Source: Sulfurospirillum sp036802865 (lineage in GTDB: Bacteria; Campylobacterota; Campylobacteria; Campylobacterales; Sulfurospirillaceae). From it: a DNA stretch of 64,000 nucleotides. Each line of letters opens with the position of its first letter. Positions within the stretch are counted from its first letter, which is position 1. The notes beneath the pieces are model-generated. The model searched no databases. It was not told where the DNA came from and worked only from the letters and a program-made list of their open reading frames with translations. The DNA lies in assembly GCF_036802865.1 (NCBI RefSeq), contig NZ_DAIRVK010000002.1:633147-697146 (forward strand), written 5' to 3'. A program made the translations under genes and the position numbers. This document shows, one piece after another, positions 7,414 through 16,069 of this stretch.

Positions 7414-9987
7414 TTAAAAAGACTCTGTGGGTGTTGGCTTTCCAAAAAAGTAGCCTTGAAAATAGTGACACCCCAGCTCTTTAAGCTTCATAAACTGTTC
7501 TTCTGTTTCTACTCCTTCGGCAATAACTTCCATATTGAAATTTTTGCCAATAGAAATGATCGTTTCAACGATCAAAGCATCACTACGATTTTCAATAAAA
7601 TCACGAATAAAAGATTGGTCAATTTTTAACTCATCAACATTCAGGCATTTAAGGTATTGTAAGCTTGAATAGCCTGTTCCAAAATCATCGATAGAAAGCG
7701 ATATTCCTAGGGCTTTAAGTGCATGCACCTTTTCAAGAGCTTTTGCTGTATCGCCTATTAAAAGGCTCTCCGTAAGCTCCAAGCGAATCAACGCAGGATC
7801 AATTGCGGCATCAGCAAGTGCTGATTGAATTATGCTTACAAAATCTTCACGTATAAATTGTTTTGTACTGACGTTGATTGAGACGCGCCATTTAGATTTT
7901 TCAAGATCATCCGCCCAATGTTTTACCTGTGCCATGGCTTCATTTAAAACCCATTGCCCCAAAGGAACGATCAATCCTGACTCTTCACACAAAGGAATAA
8001 AATGTATAGGAGATACCATTTCGCCATTGGATTTTTTTAATCTAATAAGAGCTTCAACCCCTATAATATGAGCATTTTGATCAACTTGAGGCTGATAATA
8101 AAGTAAAAATTGTTTCGAATCAAGGGCATCTCTAAGTTGTTGAAGCATGAACGATTTTTCTTCCATGACTTTTTGAATATAGGGATCAAAAAAACGAATC
8201 ATATTTCGTCCATCTGTTTTTGCTGTATACATTGCACTGTCGGCATGACTGAGTAAAACTTCTACGCTCTCATTCCCATCAAATAATCCAATACCAATGC
8301 TCACCGTCATATAAAAAGGGTGATTTTCAATTATGAAAGGCTCTTTGGTAGCAATCAAAATTCCTATTGCAATTTCTTCAGCTTTTTTCGCTGCTTCTTC
8401 AAGTACGGTACCAAGATTAGGCAATAAAATAGCAAATTCATCGCCACCAAAACGTGCCACAATATTATTGTCTTCTGTTTCATGTTCCAATCTCCGAGCC
8501 ATCATTTCAAGCAGTTTATCGCCTGCATCATGCCCTTTTAAATCATTAATAGACTTAAAATTATCCAAGTCCATAAAAAGGAGTGCTCCATAAGCCTTGT
8601 TTTGTTTATTAATATTCATGCACATTTTAATGCGCTCTGTTAAAAGTACTTTATTGGCAAGATTTGTCAGTGAATCATAATAAGAAAGTTTCAGGATACT
8701 CTCTTTTTGCATAAACGAATTGATAGCAAAACCAATGTCTCCTGCCAATTCTTCAATCATCGAGCGTTCTTCTAAGCTAAAACCATCAGGCATTGTTGTA
8801 CAAATGCTCATAATACCCAATGCATTGGATGCAAACTTATCACTTTTGAGTACCGTTATATAGGCTTCACTCACATTGTAACGCACTATGCTCAACTCAC
8901 AATTATACGGTAAATCATCACTTTGAGGCGTAATAATACGAAAACCGCCTTCTTTAAAAACCATTGCTTCCAAGGCATTGATTTCATGTTCTTCATCAAA
9001 ACCAAATGACTCTTTGACATGCAAAGCACCATGTTCATACAAAGCAATTTTAACATGTGCAAAGGACTCATTGGAAAAAAGACATTTTGCCGTTTCATAC
9101 AACAAATCTTCTAATGTTTGGGTTGTAATTAAAATTTGATTGCTATCTGCTACGGTGCGAAGAATAGTATAAAGATGTTGTTGTTGCATGTAGGCTTTTT
9201 CAAGTTCCATGCTTTTTTGAGCAAGCTTTTCCGTTCGAGTCAGCACCAATGCTTCTAGCTCTTTCTTTTGTTCTACATCGCGCTTTGTTAACTCTTTAAT
9301 TGCCATATACATGAAACCTAACAAAGCAAACATAACAAGCGAACTAAACAAAACTTCTTTCCAAAAAAGCTCTACAACATCATCAGATAACGTAGTTTTT
9401 GGAATTTTAATACTGGTTAGCCCTCGCACTTCCCCCAACTTATAGCCATAAGCGTTATCATAGCGATTTGCGATATACGGCAATACTTCATTTTTTTCAC
9501 CATGACACACTAAACAATAGGGTTGAATACGTAACGGTGAAGTAAAAAAGAAAAATTCTTTTTTATCGTCACGTATAAGCTCCATCGTTTCATTTTTATC
9601 GGGATTTTGATTGAAATAGGCAATGGCTTTGGTTTCTAATGCATCGGATTGATTCACTGGATTTCGTGGACGATCTGAAACATTTTGGATACTAATGCCC
9701 TGATTGGAACGCTTAAGAAACTCTTCACTAATATGAGTAGAAGCATGTGCAGGTAAAAAACCAACAGTAGAATCATTAAGATCAATGCCACTCTCTAAAA
9801 ATTGTTGATGATAGACATAACGCATAGACATAAAGTAATCTTGAAGTGTTTTCGCTTTAGAATAAGCACGAATTTTTGCCAAATTTTCGGCTTGCTCGTA
9901 TAAATAACTAATCACAAAAGCATTAGCGCATAAAACAAAAAAGGCAACAATCCAAAAAAGACGTTTCGTCAAGTTAAGTTGTCGCAC
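7414..9987 (-). CDS. Membrane c-di-GMP enzyme: DUF3365 (haem c), GAF, GGDEF and EAL domains
   Basis: An 857-residue sensor with domains in order: membrane helix (about 10-30), a periplasmic DUF3365/Tll0287-like domain carrying a covalent haem motif CLVCH at 158-162, a second helix (about 214-236), coiled coil, GAF-like region (about 270-430), a GGDEF domain with intact RFGGDEF, and an EAL domain with intact EALIR and DDFGTGYSS motifs. Both catalytic halves look functional, so the protein could make and degrade c-di-GMP under control of a redox or gas signal at the haem. The start is GTG with AAAGGAAG. It is a single gene convergent with lolA. The ligand is inferred, not shown. Confidence 0.88.
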   Translation of the reverse strand: MRQLNLTKRLFWIVAFFVLCANAFVISYLYEQAENLAKIRAYSKAKTLQDYFMSMRYVYHQQFLESGIDLNDSTVGFLPAHASTHISEEFLKRSNQGISIQNVSDRPRNPVNQSDALETKAIAYFNQNPDKNETMELIRDDKKEFFFFTSPLRIQPYCLVCHGEKNEVLPYIANRYDNAYGYKLGEVRGLTSIKIPKTTLSDDVVELFWKEVLFSSLVMFALLGFMYMAIKELTKRDVEQKKELEALVLTRTEKLAQKSMELEKAYMQQQHLYTILRTVADSNQILITTQTLEDLLYETAKCLFSNESFAHVKIALYEHGALHVKESFGFDEEHEINALEAMVFKEGGFRIITPQSDDLPYNCELSIVRYNVSEAYITVLKSDKFASNALGIMSICTTMPDGFSLEERSMIEELAGDIGFAINSFMQKESILKLSYYDSLTNLANKVLLTERIKMCMNINKQNKAYGALLFMDLDNFKSINDLKGHDAGDKLLEMMARRLEHETEDNNIVARFGGDEFAILLPNLGTVLEEAAKKAEEIAIGILIATKEPFIIENHPFYMTVSIGIGLFDGNESVEVLLSHADSAMYTAKTDGRNMIRFFDPYIQKVMEEKSFMLQQLRDALDSKQFLLYYQPQVDQNAHIIGVEALIRLKKSNGEMVSPIHFIPLCEESGLIVPLGQWVLNEAMAQVKHWADDLEKSKWRVSINVSTKQFIREDFVSIIQSALADAAIDPALIRLELTESLLIGDTAKALEKVHALKALGISLSIDDFGTGYSSLQYLKCLNVDELKIDQSFIRDFIENRSDALIVETIISIGKNFNMEVIAEGVETEEQFMKLKELGCHYFQGYFFGKPTPTESF

Positions 9988-10055
9988 GTAAGTACTTCCT
10001 TTAATGAAATCTTTGGCTTATCAAAGATTGTAATACCTCTTAACTTAGAAGTATG

Positions 10056-11228
10056 TTATAAATTTGGAGAAGTTTTTTTTAAGAAAAAATAACCAACAAT
10101 TCCTGATAAAAAAGAACCTAATAAAATAGCTAATTTATCGGCATAATGAAAAAGATCCGTATCATTATAGGCTAAAGTATTGACAAAAAGGCTCATTGTA
10201 AAACCAATTCCTGTGAGAATAGCAACACCATAAAGCTGTTTAAAATTGCTGTTTGTCGGTAGCGTTGCAAAGCCTAGTTTAATGGCAATGAAGCTAAAGA
10301 TAAAAACACCTAACTGCTTTCCGAGAAAAAGCCCTATCATAATACCGAGAGAAACATCTGAAAAAAGTGCTAATGGAGATAAATCTTTAAGGTCAACGCC
10401 CGCATTTACGAAAGCAAACAGAGGAAGAATAAAAAATGCAACCCAATAATGAAGATCATGCTCCATCTCTTTGAGCATTGAAAAACGCTCACCTTTCTTT
10501 GTGTCAGAGTAGAGTGGGATACAAAATGCAAATACAACACCTGCTATGGTGGCATGAACACCTGATTTGAGGACACTAACCCATAATACGATACCTACCA
10601 AAACATACGCTGCTTTTTTAAGCACATTCAGTTGATTCATAAAAACCAATACAACAATTGAACCTAAAGCAACAAGTATGGACATCAACGATAATTGATT
10701 TGTATAGAAGAGCGCAATAATGACAATAGCGCCAAGATCATCAATAATGGCAAGTGCCATCAAAAAAATCTTTAATGAGGTTGGTACACGTGAACCTAAA
10801 AGGGAAAGAATGCCTAAAGCAAAAGCAATATCTGTAGCAGTCGGAATAGCCCAACCATTCATTGAAAAAGAATCTGAATGGTTAAAAAAAGTAAAAATAA
10901 GAGCCGGTGTTACCATGCCTCCTAATGCAGCAATAGCTGGTAAGGCAATCTGCGCTTTGGAAGAAAGTTCACCTTCTAAAACTTCACGCTTGATTTCAAG
11001 TCCGACGAGAAAAAAGAAAATCGCCATTAAACCATCATTTACCCATAGTAATAATGGCTTAGCAATACCAAAAGAACCGATGCTGATTTGAAGGGGTGTA
11101 TGTAAAAAATTAGTATAGAAATCTGTCAAAAAGCTATTTTGAAAAAATAAGGCTAAAAGCGTTACGATGATTAAAATAACTCCCGAAGAAGACTCTTTTT
11201 TAATAAACTCTTCTATCGCTGAAAACAT
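10056..11228 (-). CDS. nhaA: Na+/H+ antiporter NhaA
   Basis: A 390-residue inner-membrane antiporter that exchanges cytoplasmic sodium for protons. About eleven to twelve hydrophobic helices are visible. The family's paired aspartates of helix V are present in AIIDDLGAI, along with TPTATDIAFALG-type helix IV residues (here IPTATDIAF) and the LVGLEIKREV segment near the N-terminus. The ATG is preceded by AAGGGG. Length and motifs are typical. It stands alone between the c-di-GMP gene and mnmE in the same direction, and the short gaps on both sides show no obvious regulator. Confidence 0.95.
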   Translation of the reverse strand: MFSAIEEFIKKESSSGVILIIVTLLALFFQNSFLTDFYTNFLHTPLQISIGSFGIAKPLLLWVNDGLMAIFFFLVGLEIKREVLEGELSSKAQIALPAIAALGGMVTPALIFTFFNHSDSFSMNGWAIPTATDIAFALGILSLLGSRVPTSLKIFLMALAIIDDLGAIVIIALFYTNQLSLMSILVALGSIVVLVFMNQLNVLKKAAYVLVGIVLWVSVLKSGVHATIAGVVFAFCIPLYSDTKKGERFSMLKEMEHDLHYWVAFFILPLFAFVNAGVDLKDLSPLALFSDVSLGIMIGLFLGKQLGVFIFSFIAIKLGFATLPTNSNFKQLYGVAILTGIGFTMSLFVNTLAYNDTDLFHYADKLAILLGSFLSGIVGYFFLKKTSPNL

Positions 11229-11292
11229 AAAAACCCCTTTTAGTTGGTCCTTTTATCGTAACATAAGGAGGTAAATGGTTTGTTAATCATAT

Positions 11293-12630
11293 TTACTTGC
11301 CAAGACAAAAGTTGCTAAACATCTTCTCTAAAATCTCATCGCGTTCAAATGCCGTTGTAATAGAAGAGATGCTTTGTATCGCTTCATTGATGTGAAATGC
11401 AAAGAGTTCTAGCTCACCCTCACCCAAGAGTTGGTAAGAGCTCTGAACATTCTCATAGGCCTTTTGAACAGCATCAATTTGACGTGTGGACGTTAACATA
11501 ATAGTATCATCACGCGTTGTTTGATCTAAAATTGTTTCAAGCTTTTGCGTTAGTTGATAACTGTCATTCTGACATGAAAGAGAAATAAAATCTGTCTCTA
11601 AGCGTTTTGTATCAAATTCATTTGGTAAATCAATTTTGTTAAGCACAATTAAAACGTGTTTTGAAGAAGCATACTGTTGAAGCAATGTTAACATTTTTTC
11701 ATCTTCATGGTCACATGGTTTGCTATTATCAAACATCGCAATAACAATTTCAGACTCTTCAATTGCAGCAATAGAGCGCTCGATTCCGATCTTTTCTATC
11801 ACATCATGTGCTTGTCTAATACCAGCAGTATCAACAATACGTACCAAATGTGTTCCAATACGAAGCTCTTCTTCAATGGTATCACGCGTGGTGCCAGCAA
11901 TATCACTAATAATCGCACGATCGTAACTTAAAAGTGTATTTAAAAGGGAACTTTTACCAACATTTGGTTTGCCTACAATAGCGATTTTGAAACCATGCAT
12001 CAGCCCTTGGCGACGTTTACTACTCTCATACGTTTTCAAAAGTTCTTTGGCTAAAGCATCTAGTTTTTCTTTGATTTTTTCAATCATATCAAGCGGTAAA
12101 TCTTCTTCAGCGTAATCAATATTGACTTCAACAAATGCCAGCGTTTCTATCAATAATTCTCTTACATGTACAACAAAATGACGCAGTTCTCCTTTGAGCT
12201 GACGTGTAAGCATTTTCGCAGCATCAACACTTTTCGTTTCAATAAGTGCAGCTATTGCCTCTGCTTCTGAGAGATCAATTCTACCATTTAAAAAAGCCCG
12301 CTTGGAAAATTCTCCAGGATTGGCAAGCCTGACACCATATGCAATAAGTGTTTCTAAAACCATTCCAGCAACGACACTGCCACCATGGCATTGAAATTCA
12401 ATGACATCTTCAGCCGTAAAGCTATGAGGGGCTTTAAAATAAATCACAATCGCTTGATCAATGGCATCATTGAACTGGTCATGTAAAAAAGTAAGCGTGG
12501 CAAGACGTGGTGCAAAGGTATCTTTATGAGATATTTTTTGAGCCAATACAAGGGCATCGGGACCACTAACGCGAACAATCGCGATGGAACCTACCCCTGC
12601 ACTGGTGGCAATTGCAGCAATGGTATCTAT
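11293..12630 (-). CDS. mnmE: tRNA modification GTPase MnmE, with an apparent ATA start codon
   Basis: With MnmG, this GTPase installs the C5 carboxymethylaminomethyl group on wobble uridine of certain tRNAs. The G domain P-loop (GKPNVGKSS) is near residue 220, with DIAGTTRDT, DTAGI and NKID boxes, and the C-terminus ends in the catalytic CLGK. The family N-terminus (DTIAAIAT, then GSIAIVRVSGP) is present in frame, but the codons before it, back to an in-frame TAG, contain no ATG, GTG or TTG. ATA 12630 is the best start: AGGA lies seven bases before it, and it overlaps the jag stop as ATAG. The first canonical codon, TTG 12546, would delete 28 conserved residues. From ATA the protein is 445 residues, normal length. 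Confidence 0.9.
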   Translation of the reverse strand: MDTIAAIATSAGVGSIAIVRVSGPDALVLAQKISHKDTFAPRLATLTFLHDQFNDAIDQAIVIYFKAPHSFTAEDVIEFQCHGGSVVAGMVLETLIAYGVRLANPGEFSKRAFLNGRIDLSEAEAIAALIETKSVDAAKMLTRQLKGELRHFVVHVRELLIETLAFVEVNIDYAEEDLPLDMIEKIKEKLDALAKELLKTYESSKRRQGLMHGFKIAIVGKPNVGKSSLLNTLLSYDRAIISDIAGTTRDTIEEELRIGTHLVRIVDTAGIRQAHDVIEKIGIERSIAAIEESEIVIAMFDNSKPCDHEDEKMLTLLQQYASSKHVLIVLNKIDLPNEFDTKRLETDFISLSCQNDSYQLTQKLETILDQTTRDDTIMLTSTRQIDAVQKAYENVQSSYQLLGEGELELFAFHINEAIQSISSITTAFERDEILEKMFSNFCLGK

Positions 12631-13574
12631 GCGGTTTTCCTATTAAAATCATTGACAACGATAAACTTACCACCGTCTTTTCCAGATTTAATGCCAACAT
12701 ATTTTTCAGGAAATTCAGAACGAAGTGCTTCAAGTGCAATTTTAATCAAAACACCATCTAAAATTTTTGTTTGACCTTTTCCACTGTTACGAATACGCTC
12801 AATAACAGGAACAAGATACTTCTCGATCATCTCTTCTTGGTTTTTTAAAAATTCAGCAATTTCAAGGCGAATATTCAGACCGTATTTAAGGTTAATCCAG
12901 TTGTAAAGCAAATAAGAAAGTGCTTTGTAACGGTATCCCTCTTTTCCAATCAACAACGCAGCATCTTCACCACTAAATTCAATTAAAATCGTATCATCAC
13001 TGTATTTAGAAATAATTGGGCTTTCCAATGTAAAACAGCTGTATTTAAAAAGGTTTTTAATCTGAACACGGACTTCATCAATAACATCGTTGAGTTCGCG
13101 TTTTTCATGATGAAAATTTTGATCGATAGCCGTAGATGCAATGGTATGTCTTGGTTCTTTAACAGGACTAGCTTTTGGTGTTTCAACTTTTACTTCAGGT
13201 TTTGGAGAAGCTACAATTGGAGCTTCCTTAGCAAGAAGTGGTTCAGAGCGTTTATTCTCAGGAAATTCTCTGTTCTTGTTTTTATTTCGTCTATTTTTAT
13301 TGCGTCTATTACGATCTTTTCGTTCATCACCAAAAGGCGCATCTGCTTCAGTGCCCTCTTCTTTACGTGGAGCAACAAACTCTTTACGTTCACGCTCCAA
13401 AGGCTTAGAGCCTTTGCGTTGTACTTCGATGATAGCACTTTTTTTAAAAAGCCCAAGAAACCCGCTTGAGCCATTTTGAACAATGTTAATATCTAAATCT
13501 ACGACCGAACAAGACAACTCACTCGCTGCTTTGGAGTAAGCTTCTTGGAGTGTTGCTGCTTCTACTTTGATCAT
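12627..13574 (-). CDS. jag: RNA-binding protein Jag/KhpB (KH and R3H domains)
   Basis: A 315-residue cytoplasmic RNA-binding protein. It starts with a Jag_N domain (residues 1-50, VEAATLQEAYSKAASEL), has a low-complexity basic and acidic linker (about 60-160, rich in RNRRNKN), a KH domain (about 165-240 with LIGKEGYRYKAL, the GxxG RNA-binding loop) and an R3H-like end (about 245-315). It follows yidC with a four-base ATGA overlap, the usual bacterial order, and its last four bases (ATAG) overlap the apparent ATA start of mnmE. Family members bind many small RNAs and mRNAs in Gram-positives; the role in Campylobacterota is little known. Confidence 0.88.
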   Translation of the reverse strand: MIKVEAATLQEAYSKAASELSCSVVDLDINIVQNGSSGFLGLFKKSAIIEVQRKGSKPLERERKEFVAPRKEEGTEADAPFGDERKDRNRRNKNRRNKNKNREFPENKRSEPLLAKEAPIVASPKPEVKVETPKASPVKEPRHTIASTAIDQNFHHEKRELNDVIDEVRVQIKNLFKYSCFTLESPIISKYSDDTILIEFSGEDAALLIGKEGYRYKALSYLLYNWINLKYGLNIRLEIAEFLKNQEEMIEKYLVPVIERIRNSGKGQTKILDGVLIKIALEALRSEFPEKYVGIKSGKDGGKFIVVNDFNRKTA

Positions 13575-15160
13575 TTTTCGACCTTTTGCTCTTCATGTTT
13601 TTTTGCGAAAAGTTTATTGACGTAAAACTGTTGTACGATAGATGCTAAGTTATTGGTAAACCAATAGAGTGTCAAACCTGCTGGGAACGAAACAAAGAAG
13701 AATGTAAAAATAAGAGGTAAAAACTTCATAATCTTTTCTTGCATTGGATCTGTAAACGTTGTTGGTGTAATACGTTGGTGCAAGAACATTGTAATACCCA
13801 TAAGTACTGGAAGAATAAAGTAAGGATCTTTAATTGCTAAATCTTCTACCCAAAAGATCCATACGGCACCTTTAAGCTCAATTGCATTTTGTAAAACGCG
13901 GTATACTGCAAAGAATACAGGAATTTGAAGTAAAATTGGCAAACATCCACCCATTGGATTAGCACCATTTTTCTTGTACAGTTCCATCATGTGCGTATTA
14001 AGCTTTTGCTTATCATCAGCGTATTTTTTCTGCAACTCTTTGACCTTTGGAGCAAGTTCTTTAAGCTTGTTCATAGAGACCATACCTTTGTACGTCAAAG
14101 GGTAGAGTACTAAACGAACAATAATGGTCATACCTACAATAGCCCAACCCCAGTTACCAAAGATTCCGTGAAGAAATGAAAGAAGTGTAAAGAGCGGTTT
14201 AGAAATAAACGTAAAGAAACCATATTCTACAACATCGGTAAGTTCTGGGTTAATCGCTTTAAGTTTTACGTACTCTTTTGGTCCAATATAACCACTAAGT
14301 TTAAAATCTTCTTCACCTTTAACAAATAAAAGTGGGTCTTTATCTTTACCTACAGAAACAACACTCTCTAAGCCTTTGTCTAATTCATAAAAAAATGTGG
14401 TGTAATATTTATCAGCGCCTGCAACTATTTTTGTATTTGAAAAACGCTCATCACCTTTAGCATCGCCATCACTGATTGTTTTTACCGTGCCATCTGATTT
14501 TTTAATAAGTGCACCATGAAAAGTGTAGCTATCAAGGGCTAAACTTGGACGAAAACCAGGAGAAATAAAATATTCATTAGGAGATGAAAGCTTTACATGT
14601 AAATCATATTTGCCAGATGGGAAAAATGTAATGGTTTTGATGACATTAACATTGCCAAGTGTTTGTGTTAAAACAACGCTACTACCATTTTCACTGACAT
14701 CCACTTGAGCTTTGTCAGCACTGTAAGACATGACAAATGCGTCTGCATTAATATTTTTATCACTAAATCGAATTTCAAGGGGTAAAAGTGCTTGAGAAGC
14801 ATCGATAAGCTGAAAACGCTCACCTTTGTCATCTTTATATTTTCCCTCTTCAAGATAAAACTTTGCAATTCTGCCCAGTCGATCGATCTGAACTTCATAA
14901 CCTGCTGCTTTGATTGTAGTGATAATTTCACTCTCTTTACCTGAACTCATTGGGGCAGATGTAACGTCTGCACTATTGGCTACTGACTTGACGTCAGGTG
15001 CACTAGTAGCAGATGAAGCATTTTTTTCAATTGAAGTTGAAGCAGTTTCAGGAAGCGAAGGATTTTTGGGGATAAAAAAATGATCATACAAAGCAAAAAA
15101 TAAAAATGATAGTACAGTGGCAAGAATAATGCGCACTTGAGGAGTAAGTTTATCTGACAC
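13571..15160 (-). CDS. yidC: Membrane protein insertase YidC
   Basis: A 529-residue inner-membrane insertase that acts alone or with SecYEG. It has an N-terminal helix (about 8-24), a large periplasmic beta domain (about 60-320) typical of Gram-negative YidC, then the conserved five-helix core: GNWGWAIVGMTIIVR, the cytoplasmic coiled-coil hairpin with KELAPKVKELQKKY, NPMGGCLPILLQIPVF and LTLYWFTNNL. The start is GTG with an AAAGGGA site. It is 10 bases from yidD and overlaps jag by four. One TTACATGTAA palindrome lies inside the periplasmic domain, read as Leu-His-Val. Confidence 0.97.
   Translation of the reverse strand: MSDKLTPQVRIILATVLSFLFFALYDHFFIPKNPSLPETASTSIEKNASSATSAPDVKSVANSADVTSAPMSSGKESEIITTIKAAGYEVQIDRLGRIAKFYLEEGKYKDDKGERFQLIDASQALLPLEIRFSDKNINADAFVMSYSADKAQVDVSENGSSVVLTQTLGNVNVIKTITFFPSGKYDLHVKLSSPNEYFISPGFRPSLALDSYTFHGALIKKSDGTVKTISDGDAKGDERFSNTKIVAGADKYYTTFFYELDKGLESVVSVGKDKDPLLFVKGEEDFKLSGYIGPKEYVKLKAINPELTDVVEYGFFTFISKPLFTLLSFLHGIFGNWGWAIVGMTIIVRLVLYPLTYKGMVSMNKLKELAPKVKELQKKYADDKQKLNTHMMELYKKNGANPMGGCLPILLQIPVFFAVYRVLQNAIELKGAVWIFWVEDLAIKDPYFILPVLMGITMFLHQRITPTTFTDPMQEKIMKFLPLIFTFFFVSFPAGLTLYWFTNNLASIVQQFYVNKLFAKKHEEQKVEK
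14593..14602. repeat. TTACATGTAA palindrome within yidC
   Basis: Exact 10-bp copy, extended to TTTACATGTAAA; read as Leu-His-Val in the periplasmic domain. Confidence 0.85.
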
Positions 15161-15170
15161 GAGATTCCCT

Positions 15171-15509
15171 TTATTTCGATGTTTTAAAAGATTTTACCAC
15201 GTAAAAACTTTGCTTATCTTTTGGTACAAACCAAAAAGTTACTGGATGAATGTGTGGATGTTTGTGAGACAAGGGAAGAGGAGATGCAAAGTGTCTTTGA
15301 ATGACAGGGTAATCAATTCCCCCAACAAAAAGCTGATTGCATTTCAAAATACGTATAAAACTATAAAAGATAGCTTTTAAAAAACTATTGTGTAGAAGCT
15401 GTTCTTTAGCGTATTGCGAACACGTCGGATAATACCTACAACTTCCATAGCCAATCAGTGTAAAAAACTTCTGATAAAGCTTTATCAACAACAGCGCTAA
15501 AGATTTCAT
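15171..15509 (-). CDS. yidD: Membrane protein insertion efficiency factor YidD
   Basis: A 112-residue membrane-associated protein that assists YidC-dependent insertion. The family core is present: LIKLYQKF near the start, CRYYPTCSQYA with the conserved cysteines, and LKCNQLFVGGIDYP-type ending. The C-terminal 30 residues are an additional tail beyond the usual 70-85 residue family. The ATG overlaps the rnpA stop (ATGA), so it is coupled to rnpA translation. The position between rnpA and yidC is the standard bacterial order. Confidence 0.92.
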   Translation of the reverse strand: MKSLALLLIKLYQKFFTLIGYGSCRYYPTCSQYAKEQLLHNSFLKAIFYSFIRILKCNQLFVGGIDYPVIQRHFASPLPLSHKHPHIHPVTFWFVPKDKQSFYVVKSFKTSK

Positions 15510-15844
15510 TCTTTAACACAGTTTAATTTTTTCATAGACCATAATATACCTTTTTTCAAAGCTTCATACGATATATGATTTATCTTCTCTTTTGCTACAA
15601 AAACATACACGCCATCATTTAAAGTGTGTTGAATTTCTAAAAAAATAGCCCGAAGTCGCCTTTTGGCCAAATTTCGCTTGATAGCATTACCGACCTTCTT
15701 ACTTGCCGTAAAGCCAACTCTTTTTGCTGTATCGTTATTGTAAAAGACTAAGGCACCTTCGTAGTGCCATTTTTTAGCATGGTTGTAAACGTATGAATAC
15801 TCTCTTGTTGCCTTGAGAGTATCATAATCTTTTAAACGGCCAAT
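15506..15844 (-). CDS. rnpA: RNase P protein component, with an apparent ATT start codon
   Basis: A 112-residue basic protein that, with RNase P RNA, removes 5' leaders from pre-tRNAs. The conserved fold is evident: LKATREYSYVY, KKWHYEG, the VGFTASKKVGNAIKRN block and the KRRLR arginine-rich helix. In frame upstream there is no ATG, GTG or TTG back to a TAG stop. The first plausible start is ATT 15844, nine bases after AAAGG and 13 bases inside the end of rpmH. The next canonical codon (TTG) would remove half the protein. The stop overlaps yidD as ATGA. Identity is secure; the start is inferred. Confidence 0.9.
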   Translation of the reverse strand: MGRLKDYDTLKATREYSYVYNHAKKWHYEGALVFYNNDTAKRVGFTASKKVGNAIKRNLAKRRLRAIFLEIQHTLNDGVYVFVAKEKINHISYEALKKGILWSMKKLNCVKE

Positions 15845-15966
15845 CTGCTTCTACCTTTAGCACGACGTGCTGCAATGACTTTACGGCCACCTTTAGTTTT
15901 CATTCTAAGTCTGAAGCCGTGAGTGCGTTTTTTAGGTGTACTATGTGGCTGATACGTTCTTTTCAT
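15832..15966 (-). CDS. rpmH: 50S ribosomal protein L34
   Basis: A 44-residue basic ribosomal protein of the large subunit. It begins MKRTYQPHSTPKKR and contains the family block THGFRLRMKTKGGRKVI and a basic end. The ATG has AAAGGA at the right distance. It is the first gene of the conserved rpmH-rnpA-yidD-yidC-jag-mnmE run and overlaps rnpA by 13 bases. An AT-rich leader of about 100 bases upstream, with TAAAAT-like -10 candidates, probably carries the operon promoter. Confidence 0.96.
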   Translation of the reverse strand: MKRTYQPHSTPKKRTHGFRLRMKTKGGRKVIAARRAKGRSRLAV

Positions 15967-16055
15967 CAAAAGTTCCTTTAGCAAAAAATAATTTTAAGGT
16001 ATGGATTTTACCTTAGCTTTACTTAAAATTGCATAAGCTTCGATTAAGAAGCGCT

Positions 16056-16065
16056 TTACATGTAA
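16056..16065. repeat. TTACATGTAA palindrome between the ligase gene and rpmH
   Basis: Exact copy in the gap just after the ligase stop. Confidence 0.85.
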
Positions 16066-16069
16066 GTCT

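Noticed and set aside
8333..8593. Opposite-strand frame of 86 codons inside the GGDEF/EAL gene
   Set aside because: No ribosome site, serine-rich composition typical of antisense shadows, and full overlap with conserved domains; the same applies to the other antisense frames within clpB, secA and copA.
15770..15840. rnpA start at the ATG inside AAGATTATGATA with a frameshift
   Set aside because: That ATG opens a 25-codon frame different from rnpA; the conserved DYDTLK segment is in the rnpA frame before and across it, so no frameshift is needed.
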